DNA of 64,000 bases from Phyllobacterium sp. OV277 (GCF_900104355.1 NZ_FNIY01000002.1:1-64000); one strand, 5' to 3'; positions 51,179-60,827 are shown, numbered from the stretch's first letter. The notes: generated by a model from the sequence alone, not told the origin. Made by a program: numbers and translations.

Positions 51179-52734
51179 TTGTAGATGTATCCAACAACGC
51201 CTTCATAGCGCCCGGCCGGGGCGGCAGAAGCGTTCGTGCCATAGACCCGATTGACTTTGCCGAGGAACATTCCCGCCGCATCGCTGGCAAGGTTGAGATT
51301 ATCGTCAGGGCGGGCAAGCGCATTGCGGGCCACCGGGCGAACGAGATAGGGCGTGATGATGATGACAAGCTCAGTTTCGTTGCGCACGAATTCACGGCTG
51401 CGGAACAGGGTGCCGAGTATCGGAATCTTGGAAAGTCCCGGAAAGCCCGATATTGCCTGGCGAGCATCATCGCGCATGAGTCCTGCGATCATCATTGATC
51501 CGCCGGACGGAAGCTCAACTGTGGTGTCAGCGAGGCGCTTGCGTATCGAAATGATATTTGCTGACAGCTCTTGGGCAGACGTACCCATAGGAAGAGAGCC
51601 TTCAACGGTAGGCTCAGACACAGATGTTCTGACTTTGAGACTGATGCGCCCCGGCGAAAGGACGACGGGCACAAATTCAAGGCCGATGCCGTATTCCACC
51701 GTCTTGTGTTCGCGCGTAACCTTGCCTTTATCGTCAACATCCTGTCCCGAAAGAATGTTGTATTCCCCACCTACGCGGAAGGTTGCCTTTTCGCCTGATA
51801 TCGCTGTGAGGGTTGGTTCGGCCAATGTCTTCATCACACCGGCCAATTCCATTGCATTCAGGTATGCCCCGATCGATGTACTGCCGATCTTTGCATTTAT
51901 ACCGGCTCCAGACCCACTCAAGGGCACACCGAGACCTGCAACGTTTTGAGAAAGCCCGGCAAAGCTTATGCCGTTGCTGCTCCCTGAAGCCACGAGGTTC
52001 ACACCCAGTTGCTTCATCACGGTGCGACTGACTTCCGCCACGGTAACCTTGAGCGTCACCTGATCTTCGCCGGCAATCTGGATCAGATTGACGATCTTGC
52101 TTTTCTGGCGTGCCTCATCCTGATTGCCAATGATGACACTGGTGCCACTACCGCCGGTTACGCTGTTCTGCGAATATTGACCGGTTGTTGCTTCACCGCC
52201 TGTTACCAGCAAGGTTGCAAGATCGGTCGCACGCTTGGCGTCGAGCGGGGTCTGCACTGTTCCCGTCAAAATCACATTATCATTGAGAAGCTCGACCTTG
52301 ATGTCGGAATCGGGGATGTATTTCTTCAGACTGCCTTCAAGACCAGCGACATCGCGTTCGATCACCAGATCAAAGCTTGCAAGCTGCTCGCCATTTGGCC
52401 CGAAAACGAAGATATTCGTCTGACCGACCTGTTTTCCAAAGAGGTAGATGCGGCGGGCCGTGCGGGTAACAGCGTCAGCAACCGTCGGATTGGCAACAAG
52501 AATATCGTAGGCATCCGCGGGGAGATCAACGACAAGCGACTTATTGAGAGCAAGGTTGATCCGCTTCGATACGCCCTGCCCCTGGTTCAGCTTGACCACA
52601 TTACTTTCAGCAACGGCACTTGTCTGTATTGGCAAAAGAGCGATGCCGCAGCCTGCTGCAATGAGTCCGGCTTTCCAGAATCGGGACAGGCGGTTGTCGC
52701 ATTTGCGCGTCATGACGATTGATCGGAACTCCAT
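51175..52734 (-). CDS. cpaC: Tad pilus outer-membrane secretin CpaC (RcpA)
   Basis: This 519-residue secretin starts at MEFRSIVMTRK (52734); the longer frame to 52851 lies inside cpaB. A signal region spans about 20-42 (AGLIAAGCGIALLPIQTSAVA). The pilus-type N-terminal domain (VSKRINLALNKSLVVDLP, VANPTVADAVTRTARRIYLFGKQVGQTNIF) precedes a BON-like segment (VELLNDNVILTGTV) and the secretin core from about residue 250, with LAEPTLTAISGEKATFRVGGE, TVELPSGGSMMIAGLM and FRSREFVRNETELVIIITPYLV. It forms the outer-membrane gate of the pilus. The start has only a weak ribosome site and likely depends on coupling with cpaB, one base upstream. Confidence 0.95.
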   Translation of the reverse strand: MEFRSIVMTRKCDNRLSRFWKAGLIAAGCGIALLPIQTSAVAESNVVKLNQGQGVSKRINLALNKSLVVDLPADAYDILVANPTVADAVTRTARRIYLFGKQVGQTNIFVFGPNGEQLASFDLVIERDVAGLEGSLKKYIPDSDIKVELLNDNVILTGTVQTPLDAKRATDLATLLVTGGEATTGQYSQNSVTGGSGTSVIIGNQDEARQKSKIVNLIQIAGEDQVTLKVTVAEVSRTVMKQLGVNLVASGSSNGISFAGLSQNVAGLGVPLSGSGAGINAKIGSTSIGAYLNAMELAGVMKTLAEPTLTAISGEKATFRVGGEYNILSGQDVDDKGKVTREHKTVEYGIGLEFVPVVLSPGRISLKVRTSVSEPTVEGSLPMGTSAQELSANIISIRKRLADTTVELPSGGSMMIAGLMRDDARQAISGFPGLSKIPILGTLFRSREFVRNETELVIIITPYLVRPVARNALARPDDNLNLASDAAGMFLGKVNRVYGTNASAAPAGRYEGVVGYIYK

Positions 52735-52735
52735 T

Positions 52736-53539
52736 TTATTTGCGCCCCAATATTTCAGTGACAGTTCCGGATTTGATGAGTTTGACGTTTCCGGCACGTC
52801 CCGGTGAATTGACGAGGTATTCAGCGCCCGGCCCTGTCGGCTCCTGCACATCCTGCAGGGATCGCAGCACCAGCGTCATCCGGCTCGCCATCTGCTGCGC
52901 CACCGACAATATTTCTGCCTGTTGCGGGGTCAGTTCGAGCGTTGCGGTGGAGCCCACTTTGTTTTTCTGGCCGGTCTCGTCTTCCTGAATTGTTTGATCA
53001 ATGGCGAGAACCCGCACATTGCTGAGAATTGTTTCGGTAGTGAATTGCTTCTGTTCGCCTTCCACCTGCCTGATCATGATCACGTCGACATAATCATTGG
53101 GCAGGATGAAGCCGCCAGCGGCGGTATCGGCCGCAATCTGCGTTGCCACTGCACGCATCCCGGCGGGCAATTGCGCTGACATGAAGCTCTGGCCCTTGCC
53201 GATCAGCTTGGCTTCACGGATCGGCTCTCCCGGAAATATCTGCAACCGGACGGTAGATCCGCTCAGTTCTTTTTCAGCGTTTGGTCGCTCTGAACGTTTG
53301 ATGTAGCCGTCAGCCAATGCCGCTACAGGCCATGGCTGCCAGCGCATCTGGTTTTGCATTTCGGCACCAACGCCAAGGCCATCGGTGGCTACCAATACAT
53401 CCTGAAGTTCAATTTGAGGCGGGGGCGGCGCGACGGCCTCAACAACCGGAGCATCGGGCTTCATATTCATTGCGATATAGCCAGCCGCACCGGCAGCCGT
53501 TATCGCCACGATGAGAATAACAACGCGTGCCTTTTGCAT
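52736..53539 (-). CDS. cpaB: Tad pilus periplasmic component CpaB (RcpC)
   Basis: This 267-residue protein starts at MQKARVVILI (53539) with GGGG upstream; a GTG at 53566 is less likely. One N-terminal helix (6-25) anchors it. The SAF domain characteristic of CpaB/RcpC follows: GVGAEMQNQMRWQPWPVAALADGYI and GSTVRLQIFPGEPIREAKLIG. LPAGMRAVATQIAADTAAGGFILPNDYVDVIMIRQ is the core, and the C-terminal STATLELTPQQAEILSVAQQM is family-typical. It probably binds peptidoglycan or links secretin and inner membrane. First gene of the cpaBCDEF-tadBC set after the 185-base gap with TTAA sites. Confidence 0.94.
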   Translation of the reverse strand: MQKARVVILIVAITAAGAAGYIAMNMKPDAPVVEAVAPPPPQIELQDVLVATDGLGVGAEMQNQMRWQPWPVAALADGYIKRSERPNAEKELSGSTVRLQIFPGEPIREAKLIGKGQSFMSAQLPAGMRAVATQIAADTAAGGFILPNDYVDVIMIRQVEGEQKQFTTETILSNVRVLAIDQTIQEDETGQKNKVGSTATLELTPQQAEILSVAQQMASRMTLVLRSLQDVQEPTGPGAEYLVNSPGRAGNVKLIKSGTVTEILGRK

Positions 53540-53605
53540 TGACGACCCCAATAGTTTTTCACCCACATTGCCCGGGGAACACCTTGGCTTCGCAATCGTG
53601 TAATT

Positions 53606-53637
53606 ATGGTTAATACTTTGCTTAAAATGATGATTAA
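53606..53637 (-). promoter_or_regulatory. three TTAA boxes at 12-base spacing upstream of cpaB, one with TTAACCAT
   Basis: TTAA occurs at 53610-53613, 53622-53625 and 53634-53637, each 8 bases apart. On the minus strand the one nearest cpaB extends to TTAACCAT (53613-53606), a form known for CtrA half-sites. The spacing is one base longer than the TTAA-N7-TTAA consensus. The spot is 65-100 bases before the cpaB start, where a promoter for the operon is expected. Confidence 0.45.
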
Positions 53638-53724
53638 TGGGGACAATCTGGTCGTATTTTGTACTGTTTCAATCCAATCCTACGCGCATGCCGTGCGGAG
53701 GATCGGAAAGCCAACCAGAGGCTG

Positions 53725-54249
53725 TTAAATATGGGCCAATCGGTCCACAACCCACAGACACATGGGCGATGACGGAAACACCAGCAAACCGGCTGCTCCG
53801 AGAGCCACACCGTAGGGCACGCCTTCCTCTTTCTGTGCCAATCGTTGCATGAAATTAAGCCGCCCCGCATATACAATAGCCAGGTGCGAGCTTCGATATC
53901 TAAGGATTGCCAGTGTCAGAGCCCCGCCAAGCAGCGACAGAATGAGCAGATAGCCTGCCAATTCCATGTTCCAGCCGATCCAGACTGCCGTTGACGTCAT
54001 GAGCTTGGCATCGCCGCCGCCCATGGTTCCGGTCGCAAACAGCAGGAACGTGACCGCAAGAACTGCACCACCAGCTGCAAAATGCAGGCCGTAAATATCC
54101 CAAGGCATTCCGGTGAGAGGAGCCAGTACGGCAAACGAGACGAGCAAGATGACCGAGACACGGTTCTGGATTGTCATGGAGAGAAGATCGGATACGCCCG
54201 CAAATGCCATCGCAAAGGGGAAGACGATCAATATTGCTGCTTCAATCAT
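53725..54249 (-). CDS. cpaA: Tad prepilin peptidase CpaA (TadV)
   Basis: This 174-residue inner-membrane aspartic protease removes the leader from the Flp pilin and pseudopilins. Six or so hydrophobic segments are visible. The two catalytic aspartates are Asp21 in FAGVSDLLSM and the Asp in TGTMGGGDAKLMT at about 95-107, the GGGD(A)K motif of the family. It is short because it lacks the methylase domain of PilD-type enzymes. It lies 50 bases after the pilin gene and 185 bases before cpaB. Confidence 0.94.
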   Translation of the reverse strand: MIEAAILIVFPFAMAFAGVSDLLSMTIQNRVSVILLVSFAVLAPLTGMPWDIYGLHFAAGGAVLAVTFLLFATGTMGGGDAKLMTSTAVWIGWNMELAGYLLILSLLGGALTLAILRYRSSHLAIVYAGRLNFMQRLAQKEEGVPYGVALGAAGLLVFPSSPMCLWVVDRLAHI

Positions 54250-54298
54250 CGCTCTTGTCCATCACGCCGAGCGTCTGAGCCGTTCTTGCGTTTGAACA

Positions 54299-54505
54299 TC
54301 ACTGGGCCACGTCTACAACTTTGGTAGAGACGCTTTCATAGGTGGCTTTGACGGCAGTTCCGAGCGTTCCTGCGCTGGAGACGATCCCGATGGAGATGAT
54401 GGCCGCAATCAGGGCATATTCAATGGCAGTTGCTCCGGATCTGTTCCGGGGAAAGCCGGTGAAAGCATTGTCACCCGGCTCTGCGAGATGTTTTACGTTG
54501 AACAT
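54299..54505 (-). CDS. Flp-type major pilin
   Basis: This 68-residue prepilin starts at MFNVKHLAEPG (54505) behind GGGAG. The leader of 27 residues or so ends SG, and the mature protein would begin ATAIEYALIAAIISIGIV, the Flp pilin motif with the conserved Glu five residues in and a Tyr after it. The rest (TLGTAVKATYESVSTKVVDVAQ) is the short C-terminal tail. It is processed by CpaA encoded next to it. The leader is long for a Flp pilin. It is the first gene of the minus-strand set and divergent from the CpaC-N-like gene. Confidence 0.95.
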   Translation of the reverse strand: MFNVKHLAEPGDNAFTGFPRNRSGATAIEYALIAAIISIGIVSSAGTLGTAVKATYESVSTKVVDVAQ

Positions 54506-54781
54506 TGTGATCTCCCGCACTTCTGTTGCCATTTATCGTGGCCATTTTTGTAACGTGATATGTTTGGAGATTATCCGCGACGAATTGCTTTCATCTTAAA
54601 AAAGACCGTTACGAAAGGATGAAACTGAAGCCTAAAATTGTTGGCTCGACGTACACTGATGACCTATTGCCACGAACAGAGCAGCCGTTCAAAATTATGC
54701 TTAACAAGCGGTTCACGGATTAAGCCTTCTTTCACCAATCACGGGCATGGTTCATCCAACGATTTTGCGAAGGGCATTCCC

Positions 54782-55201
54782 ATGGTTCGACATCACGGCA
54801 CGATCATTGCACTTGCGCTTTTGGCTGCTCTGTCGAGCGCGGTACAAGCTGGTGCTGATACCGGCATCCATGTTGTGATGAATCAGGCCACCGTTCTGAA
54901 GCTGGCCCGCCCTGCGGATACGGTCGTTGTCGGCGATCCTGAAATAGCCGATGCGGTTGTGAAAGATTCAAAAACGGTGGTGCTCACAGGAAAAGGTTTC
55001 GGTGTGACGAACATTGTCATCATGGACGCCGATGGCAGCGCCATTGTCGATGATCACGTTCTCGTCAGCCGCAGCGTCGCCAACACCGTGCGCGTCTATA
55101 GGCGCGCTGCTGTCCAGACACTCTCATGCTCGCCCTTTTGCGAAACGTCCCAGAAGACCGACGCTGAAAAGAAATCCGATACGGAAATCGGCGGCAACTG
55201 A
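54782..55201 (+). CDS. CpaC N-terminal-domain-like periplasmic protein
   Basis: This 139-residue protein starts at MVRHHGT (54782); the longer frame to 54638 lacks a ribosome site. Residues 1-23 are a signal peptide ending VQA. The rest is the pilus/T2SS short N-terminal domain as in CpaC (MNQATVLKLARPADTVVVGDPEIADAVVKDSKTVVLTGKGFGVTNIVIMDADGS), without a secretin. It ends with a Cys pair (SCSPFC) and a charged tail. It may assist secretin CpaC or compete with it. It is transcribed away from the pilin gene, and the TadE-like genes follow on the same strand after 138 bases. Confidence 0.88.
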   Translation: MVRHHGTIIALALLAALSSAVQAGADTGIHVVMNQATVLKLARPADTVVVGDPEIADAVVKDSKTVVLTGKGFGVTNIVIMDADGSAIVDDHVLVSRSVANTVRVYRRAAVQTLSCSPFCETSQKTDAEKKSDTEIGGN

Positions 55202-55339
55202 TAATTTCTCCCGTTCACCTGCATCAAAGTTGAGAAAGAGTGAATTCACTCATCGCAATTTGCATCTGGCTTCAAACGAGATTCTAACATCTGGCTGATA
55301 GAGCTTTGTCCGGCGCGATAATACGGAGAAAGACAATCC

Positions 55340-55936
55340 ATGGTGCGGGGAGCTGTTACAACTGATTTACAGGAAGGTAATGGCCCTTCTGGACCAGCAT
55401 GCGGCGAACGCAGGCCTTCAATGTTTGCACGGTTCTGCAGGAACAATCGCGGTACCGTTGCAATCGAGTTTGCCCTGATTGCCCTTCCCTTCTTCCTGCT
55501 CATTTTTGCTATTATTGAAATCAGCCTGAGCTTTACCGCCGAACAGGTCATGTCCAACACCGTTGACGATCTCTCGCGCAAACTGAGAACCGGCCAGCTC
55601 AAAGCCAGCGACGTAAGCGGCACCAAGTTGGCGACGCTCATTTGCGGCCAGTTGCTCATGCCCGCAGCGGGTTGCCCTGATCTCGTCGTCGATTTGCAAA
55701 CATATGCGACCTTCAAGGCTGTGCCGAAGACCATTCCACTCAAGGCGGACAACGATGTCGACGCGTCCGGGTTCAAGAACGCTCCCGGTGGCGCAGGAAC
55801 AATCAATCAACTGCGGGTCTTTTACCGCTGGCCTATCCTTACCGATTTGATGAAGCCCCGCATTGAAAGCATAAAGGGGCAAGGGAAGACCCTGCTCTTC
55901 TCAACGGCAACCTGGCAAAACGAGCCCTATCTGTGA
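55340..55936 (+). CDS. TadE-like pseudopilin, first copy
   Basis: This 198-residue protein carries the TadE motif RGTVAIEFALIALPFFLLIFAIIEISLSF. The start may be at 55340 behind GGAGAAAG or at 55421 (MFARFCRNNRG), which would give the usual short TadE leader. CpaA probably processes it before the AIEFALI segment. The C-terminal domain contains a Cys pair (LICGQLLMPAAGCPDL), possibly disulphide-bonded in the periplasm. It overlaps the second pseudopilin by four bases (GTGA). Confidence 0.9.
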   Translation: MVRGAVTTDLQEGNGPSGPACGERRPSMFARFCRNNRGTVAIEFALIALPFFLLIFAIIEISLSFTAEQVMSNTVDDLSRKLRTGQLKASDVSGTKLATLICGQLLMPAAGCPDLVVDLQTYATFKAVPKTIPLKADNDVDASGFKNAPGGAGTINQLRVFYRWPILTDLMKPRIESIKGQGKTLLFSTATWQNEPYL

Positions 55937-56613
55937 TTGTCCGCCAGACTTCCCAACATTCCCCGTCTTCAGCGAGAGCCCGCACCATGCAGCCCTGTAA
56001 AAGCCTGTTTGCCATCGCCAGTAGTTTGAAAGCGTCTTTTACGGCTTTCCTGAGAGATCAACGTGGTGTTGCAGCAATGGAATTTGCATTGATTGCACCG
56101 GTGATGATCCTGCTGCTGCTTGGCAGCGTTGAAGTGACGAATGGAATTGACGTCAACAGGAAACTCGCGCGCTCCGGCAGTATGGTGGCCGATCTGGTGA
56201 CGCAGCAGCAATCGGTCACGAAAGACCAGATTAACAATATCATGGAGATCGCCGGTCTGACGCTTCTGCCTTACCAGCGTGATTTACCGCAAATCACGGT
56301 GACATCCATCAATGTTCCTGGCGATGGCAGCAGTGCGACGGTTGCGTGGTCGCAGCGCCGGGTCAACCAGTCGGTCACAACGCCTTATGCGAAAGGCAGC
56401 ACAATCGCCATTGATCCCAATTTGCGCGTCACGGGCACCGACATCACATTTGTGCGTGTTGAGACAAACATCGCCTACCTACCGCTCATCGCCTGGACGA
56501 TGCAAAATCCTGTCGACACGTCCAGCGGCACCACAGGCAAAGGCATTGCCATGGCGAAGATGATCTATGGCCGCGTCCGTCAAGGTAAAGCAGTCGCTTG
56601 CAGCAATTGCTGA
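55933..56613 (+). CDS. TadE/TadF-like pseudopilin, second copy
   Basis: This 226-residue protein starts at a GTG (55933) overlapping the previous stop, or at ATG 55987. It has RGVAAMEFALIAPVMILLLLGSVEVTNGI, the TadE-like processing and membrane segment, and then a polar, Thr/Ser/Val-rich periplasmic part and the Cys-containing end (VACSNC). Both TadE-like genes are minor pseudopilins of the Tad system. The large TadG protein with a von Willebrand domain is not next to them. Confidence 0.88.
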   Translation: MIVRQTSQHSPSSARARTMQPCKSLFAIASSLKASFTAFLRDQRGVAAMEFALIAPVMILLLLGSVEVTNGIDVNRKLARSGSMVADLVTQQQSVTKDQINNIMEIAGLTLLPYQRDLPQITVTSINVPGDGSSATVAWSQRRVNQSVTTPYAKGSTIAIDPNLRVTGTDITFVRVETNIAYLPLIAWTMQNPVDTSSGTTGKGIAMAKMIYGRVRQGKAVACSNC

Positions 56614-56708
56614 GATAACAGATCGCCTTCAAGAGCTGCTGTTACTTGATGTTTGTCATCCGCTTCAGTTTCACCTATCTGTGGAAGGTGGTTCTGATGG
56701 AGTAATGC

Positions 56709-57944
56709 ATGTCTCGCGCTTTTCTTTTTGTGCTCGATTCCTTTGGCATAGGCGGCGCGCCGGATGCTGCAGCTTTTGGTGATGCAGGCGCAACAACGCT
56801 GGGGCATATTGCGGAAGCATGCGCTCAAGGACGCGGCGACAAGGATGGGTTGCGTTCCGGCCCGCTCGCTCTGCCAAAAATGGCTTCACTCGGTCTCTTC
56901 CACGCAGCCAATCTTGCGTCTGACTTTGAAATTCCGTCTGATATAACTGATCCGGTCGGATTGTGGGGAGCCGCAGAAGAGGTTTCCAATGGCAAGGATA
57001 CACCGTCAGGTCATTGGGAAATCGCTGGCGTACCCGTAACCTTTAACTGGGGTTACTTCCCGCAGGTAATCCCGACCTTTCCCGACAGTCTGATTGCAGA
57101 AGCCGTCCGCCGTGCCAATTTACCGGGTATTCTGGGCAACAAACATGCGTCCGGAACTGACATCATCGAGGAGTATGGCGAAGAGCACATTCGCAGCGGC
57201 AAGCCGATTTTCTATACGTCAACGGATTCCGTGATCCAGATCGCTGCGCACGAACAGCATTTTGGCCTCGACCGGCTTTACAAGCTTTGCGAGATCATGC
57301 GCGAGCTGGTCGATCCGCTGAATATTGGCAGGGTGATCGCACGGCCATTTGTCGGCGAAACCAAAGAAACCTTTGAGCGCACCGGTAATCGCCGCGACTA
57401 TTCCGTCCCACCACCCGAACCGACATTGCTTGACCGCCTGACCGATGCTGGCCGCACTGTCATCGCGATCGGCAAGATCGGCGATATCTATGCGCATAAG
57501 GGCGTATCACAGGTGCGCAAGGCCAATGGCAATATGGCCCTTTTTGACGAAACGTTGATTGCCATGGACGATGCGCAGGACGGTGATCTGGTCTTCACCA
57601 ACTTTGTCGATTTTGACATGCTTTACGGCCATCGCCGTGATGTACCCGGTTACGCCGCAGCCCTCGAAGCCTTTGACCGCCGCCTGCCGGAAGCTTTGGC
57701 AAAATTGCGGGCCGGTGATCTGCTCATCCTGACAGCCGATCATGGTTGTGATCCAACCTTCAAGGGGACAGATCACACGCGCGAACGCGTTCCGGTTCTG
57801 TGTTTCGGGCCTGACCTGCCGCACGGATCGCTGGGTGTGCGTCCGACCTTTGCCGATATTGGTGAAACGATTGCTGCTCATCTCGACATTGCACCCGGCC
57901 CACACGGCAAGAGCTTTCTGCGAGGCACAGCATCCCATGCCTGA
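56709..57944 (+). CDS. deoB: phosphopentomutase
   Basis: This 411-residue manganese enzyme of the alkaline phosphatase superfamily interconverts ribose 1-phosphate and 5-phosphate (also deoxyribose) in nucleoside breakdown. The N-terminal [13 protein letters not shown] gives Asp10 for metal binding. [12 protein letters not shown] contains the phosphorylated Thr, and [16 protein letters not shown] text ([13 protein letters not shown]) is diagnostic. The second metal site is in [19 protein letters not shown] and [11 protein letters not shown]. Length is standard. It overlaps the mutM start by eight bases, so the two are coupled, although their functions differ. Confidence 0.96.
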   Translation: MSRAFLFVLDSFGIGGAPDAAAFGDAGATTLGHIAEACAQGRGDKDGLRSGPLALPKMASLGLFHAANLASDFEIPSDITDPVGLWGAAEEVSNGKDTPSGHWEIAGVPVTFNWGYFPQVIPTFPDSLIAEAVRRANLPGILGNKHASGTDIIEEYGEEHIRSGKPIFYTSTDSVIQIAAHEQHFGLDRLYKLCEIMRELVDPLNIGRVIARPFVGETKETFERTGNRRDYSVPPPEPTLLDRLTDAGRTVIAIGKIGDIYAHKGVSQVRKANGNMALFDETLIAMDDAQDGDLVFTNFVDFDMLYGHRRDVPGYAAALEAFDRRLPEALAKLRAGDLLILTADHGCDPTFKGTDHTRERVPVLCFGPDLPHGSLGVRPTFADIGETIAAHLDIAPGPHGKSFLRGTASHA

Positions 57945-58830
57945 ACTTCCTGAAGTCGAAACAGTGCGCCGTGGGTTGCAGCCCTTCATGGAAGGCGCAA
58001 CCATTGCGCGCGTCGAGCAGCGCAGACCGGATCTGCGCTTTCCTTTTCCGGAAAATTTCGCGCAAAGGCTGACGGGGCGCCGGATCGATTCTCTGGAACG
58101 CCGGGCCAAATATCTGATTGTACATCTCGACGATGGTTTGGGATTGATCAGCCATCTGGGAATGTCTGGCTCCTATCGGATCGAGCAGGACGAGGAAGAA
58201 ACGGCGCCGGGTGTGTTTCACCATGAACGATCGCGAAATACGACACACGACCATGTGGTGATCCATGTGGAATCAAAAGAACGTGTGAAAAGTCGTATCA
58301 TCTACAACGATCCACGCCGTTTCGGCTTTATGCTGTTTGCTGAACCCGGTGCGCTCAACACCCACAAATTCATTCAGGATCTCGGCATCGAACCCACGGG
58401 CAACCGACTGGATGGCGCACTGCTCGCAAAACTTTTCGAGAACAAGAATGCGCCGTTGAAAGCAGCCCTGCTGGATCAGACATTGATTGCCGGCCTTGGC
58501 AATATCTATGTCTGCGAAGCTCTCTGGCGCGCCGAGCTGTCGCCTTTGCGCGTCGCCGGGTCCATCGCTGGCGAGAACAGCGAACCTACTCCCATGGCGG
58601 AGCGGCTTGCCACCTCCATTCGCTCCGTCATCTCCGATGCGATTGCCGCAGGCGGGTCCAGTCTGAAGGACTACCGGCAGACCGACGGGGAGCTTGGCTA
58701 TTTCCAGCATTCATTTTCTGTCTACGATCGCGAAGGCGAGCCTTGCCCGCGTCCTGCCTGTGATGGCACGGTAACGCGCATCGTCCAAAGCGGACGGTCG
58801 ACATTTTTCTGCCCGATCTGCCAGCATTAG
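57937..58830 (+). CDS. mutM: formamidopyrimidine-DNA glycosylase (MutM/Fpg)
   Basis: This 297-residue base-excision repair enzyme removes 8-oxoguanine. The start [14 protein letters not shown] is fixed by the catalytic Pro2 and Glu3. [13 protein letters not shown] with Lys57-like base, [14 protein letters not shown] (Arg and Asn), the helix-two-turn-helix region [19 protein letters not shown] and the C-terminal zinc finger with [12 protein letters not shown] and CPIC (four Cys) are all intact. The start lies inside the end of deoB, eight bases before its stop. The enoyl-CoA hydratase gene follows after 13 bases. Confidence 0.97.
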   Translation: MPELPEVETVRRGLQPFMEGATIARVEQRRPDLRFPFPENFAQRLTGRRIDSLERRAKYLIVHLDDGLGLISHLGMSGSYRIEQDEEETAPGVFHHERSRNTTHDHVVIHVESKERVKSRIIYNDPRRFGFMLFAEPGALNTHKFIQDLGIEPTGNRLDGALLAKLFENKNAPLKAALLDQTLIAGLGNIYVCEALWRAELSPLRVAGSIAGENSEPTPMAERLATSIRSVISDAIAAGGSSLKDYRQTDGELGYFQHSFSVYDREGEPCPRPACDGTVTRIVQSGRSTFFCPICQH

Positions 58831-58843
58831 GAGGAGTACCCGC

Positions 58844-59617
58844 ATGGCCTACGAAAATATCATCGTCGAAACGCGCGAGAAGGTTGGCTTCATTCAACTT
58901 AATCGACCGCAGGCACTGAATGCGCTGAATTCCGCCTTGCTTGCCGAGCTGAGCGCGGCGCTGGAAGACTTCGAAAAGGACGACCGGATCGGTGCCGTTG
59001 TCATTACCGGCTCTGAGAAGGCATTTGCTGCCGGTGCCGACATCAAGGAAATGCAGACACTCCAATTCGCCGATGCTTATCTCAGCGATTATTTCAGCGA
59101 ATGGGAGCGGGTCACGCGTCTGCGCAAACCGCTGATCGCCGCGGTGGCGGGCTATGCGCTGGGCGGTGGCTGCGAGCTTGCCATGATGTGCGATTTCATC
59201 ATTGCAGCAGATACCGCCAAATTCGGGCAACCCGAGATTACACTTGGCGTCATGCCCGGCATGGGTGGCTCCCAGCGGTTAACGCGCTTTGTCGGCAAGT
59301 CCAAGGCAATGGACCTGTGCCTGACCGGACGCATGATGGACGCTGCAGAAGCGGAGCGAAGCGGCCTTGTGGCGCGCGTGGTGCCCGCTGGCGAGCTTAT
59401 TGAGGAAGCATTGAAGGCGGCCAAGAAAGTTGCCTCCTTCTCTCTGCCGGTTGTCATGATGACCAAGGAGACGGTCAACCGCGCCTATGAAACAACGCTG
59501 TCAGAAGGATTGAGGTTCGAACGGCGCTTGTTCCATTCCATGTTTGCGCTGGAAGATCAGAAAGAGGGAATGGCGGCCTTTGCGGAAAAGCGCACGCCAA
59601 ATTTCAAGAATCGTTGA
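58844..59617 (+). CDS. enoyl-CoA hydratase (crotonase family)
   Basis: This 257-residue enzyme adds water to enoyl-CoA. The oxyanion-hole regions are [11 protein letters not shown] (60-70) and [15 protein letters not shown]. The two catalytic glutamates of true hydratases, Glu111 and Glu131, are both present (GGGCELAMM and GQPEITLG). The start has a strong GGAGGAG. It sits directly before rpsT in rhizobial genomes and close to the fpg gene, with no functional link known. It is probably a short-chain fatty acid enzyme. Confidence 0.94.
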   Translation: MAYENIIVETREKVGFIQLNRPQALNALNSALLAELSAALEDFEKDDRIGAVVITGSEKAFAAGADIKEMQTLQFADAYLSDYFSEWERVTRLRKPLIAAVAGYALGGGCELAMMCDFIIAADTAKFGQPEITLGVMPGMGGSQRLTRFVGKSKAMDLCLTGRMMDAAEAERSGLVARVVPAGELIEEALKAAKKVASFSLPVVMMTKETVNRAYETTLSEGLRFERRLFHSMFALEDQKEGMAAFAEKRTPNFKNR

Positions 59618-59773
59618 GGGTGAAATATCCACCGGCAAGGCGACGATTCCAAGTTGACGCAACAGGAAACGTCATCTATAAGCCCGACAACGTTTGGTGG
59701 CCCCTCGGCCACCCTATTATTTTGTGACGGCCGCTTTGAAGCTGCCGAGTAGCTGACAGAAAAGAGAGGCATC

Positions 59774-60040
59774 ATGGCCAACACTCCTTCGGCCAAGAAA
59801 GCGGCGCGTAAGATTGAAGCCCGCACCGAAGTAAATAAATCCCGCCGCTCACGCGTGCGCACCTTCCTTCGCAAGTTCGAAGATGCGGTGGCAAGCGGTG
59901 ATCAGGCAGCCGCTTCCGTAGCCTTCAAGGCTGTTGAACCGGAAGTGATGCGCGCTGCTACCAAAGGCGTGATGCACAAGAACACGGCATCCCGGAAGGT
60001 TTCCCGTCTTGCACAGCGCCTTAAGGGCATGTCTGCGTAA
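59774..60040 (+). CDS. rpsT: ribosomal protein S20
   Basis: This 88-residue basic protein binds 16S rRNA in the small subunit body. [38 protein letters not shown] and [20 protein letters not shown] match S20. The start is behind AAAGAGAGG. It follows the enoyl-CoA hydratase by 156 bases and has its own terminator. Upstream the AT-poor leader includes a hairpin-like GTTTGGTGGCCCCTCGGCCACC at about 59692-59713. Confidence 0.98.
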   Translation: MANTPSAKKAARKIEARTEVNKSRRSRVRTFLRKFEDAVASGDQAAASVAFKAVEPEVMRAATKGVMHKNTASRKVSRLAQRLKGMSA

Positions 60041-60059
60041 CTAGACAGAAATAGTCTAT

Positions 60060-60095
60060 TTTGAACCCGGCTGGTCTTTAGCCGGGTTTTTTATT
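60060..60095 (+). terminator. intrinsic terminator after rpsT
   Basis: AACCCGGCT (60064-60072) pairs with AGCCGGGTT (60080-60088) around a seven-base loop, and TTTTTT follows. It lies about 23 bases after the rpsT stop. Confidence 0.95.
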
Positions 60096-60693
60096 TGCCG
60101 TTTTTTTGAGCATAAATTCGTTTCCAGCGAAAAAGATTGTGGCATATCAAAACCCTGACATATGCCGGTCACAAAGAGTTTCATACAAAAAGCGACAATC
60201 ATCATTTCTTGTTTAATATCAATTACTTACAGAAGGTAGTCATTGTATGCCGACCCCAGCCGGGAGAATCTGCCACCCCAGCCACTGTCAAGCGATAATT
60301 TAATATTTTTTTTTGATCGCGTGAGTCTGCGGTGCAGCAAAATCCGCATTCCAAAAAAGGCTTTGAATCCGAAGGCTTTTTCCCGGCTGAACCGGGAGTC
60401 GTTAAAAAAAACGTAAAAGCGTTAACCTTTTATTTACTAAAAAAGCGTCGTGCCTGCCCTTGCCCTCACCGCAAAGGTTTTTGTAAGGTCCAGACATCGA
60501 AGGGGTGGGCAAAAACCCATTTAACAGGCTTATAAATTTAGTGGGTTCGGACGCAGATTTTTTGTTTGCGTAACGAGTAAGTTTTGTCGGTATTCAGGTT
60601 TTATACGGGCCTGGGTCGTTTCAGAAAAGAAGCAAGTTGGCGGCGCTGGCATCAGCCGGGCGTGAGTCTTTTTGCGCCTAAGTTGAGAAGGAT

Positions 60694-60774
60694 ATGGACG
60701 TGGCAGTTTTTAGAATTTCAGTGCGAGATTGTTCTGATCTGTATTACGCGTCCTTGACCCTGTCCAACCATTAG
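60694..60774 (+). CDS. 26-residue leader ORF upstream of dnaA
   Basis: ATG at 60694 follows AGAAGGA, which is close (two bases). The product is MDVAVFRISVRDCSDLYY followed by ASLTLSNH, stop at 60772-60774. A terminator-like hairpin starts 18 bases after the stop. The arrangement of a short ORF and a terminator before a regulated gene is that of transcription attenuation. Chance cannot be excluded for an ORF this short, and the spacing of the ribosome site is tight. Confidence 0.35.
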   Translation: MDVAVFRISVRDCSDLYYASLTLSNH

Positions 60775-60790
60775 CTTCAGGAGAGTGGGG

Positions 60791-60816
60791 GCCGATCATA
60801 GGGGTGATCGGTTTTT
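60791..60816 (+). terminator. terminator-like hairpin within the dnaA leader
   Basis: CCGATCA (60792-60798) pairs perfectly with TGATCGG (60805-60811) around TAGGGG-type loop bases and is followed by TTTTT (60812-60816). It lies 85 bases before the dnaA start on the coding strand. Used fully it would stop most transcripts before dnaA, so if active it is likely conditional. Confidence 0.65.
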
Positions 60817-60827
60817 CAGGACTGCCA

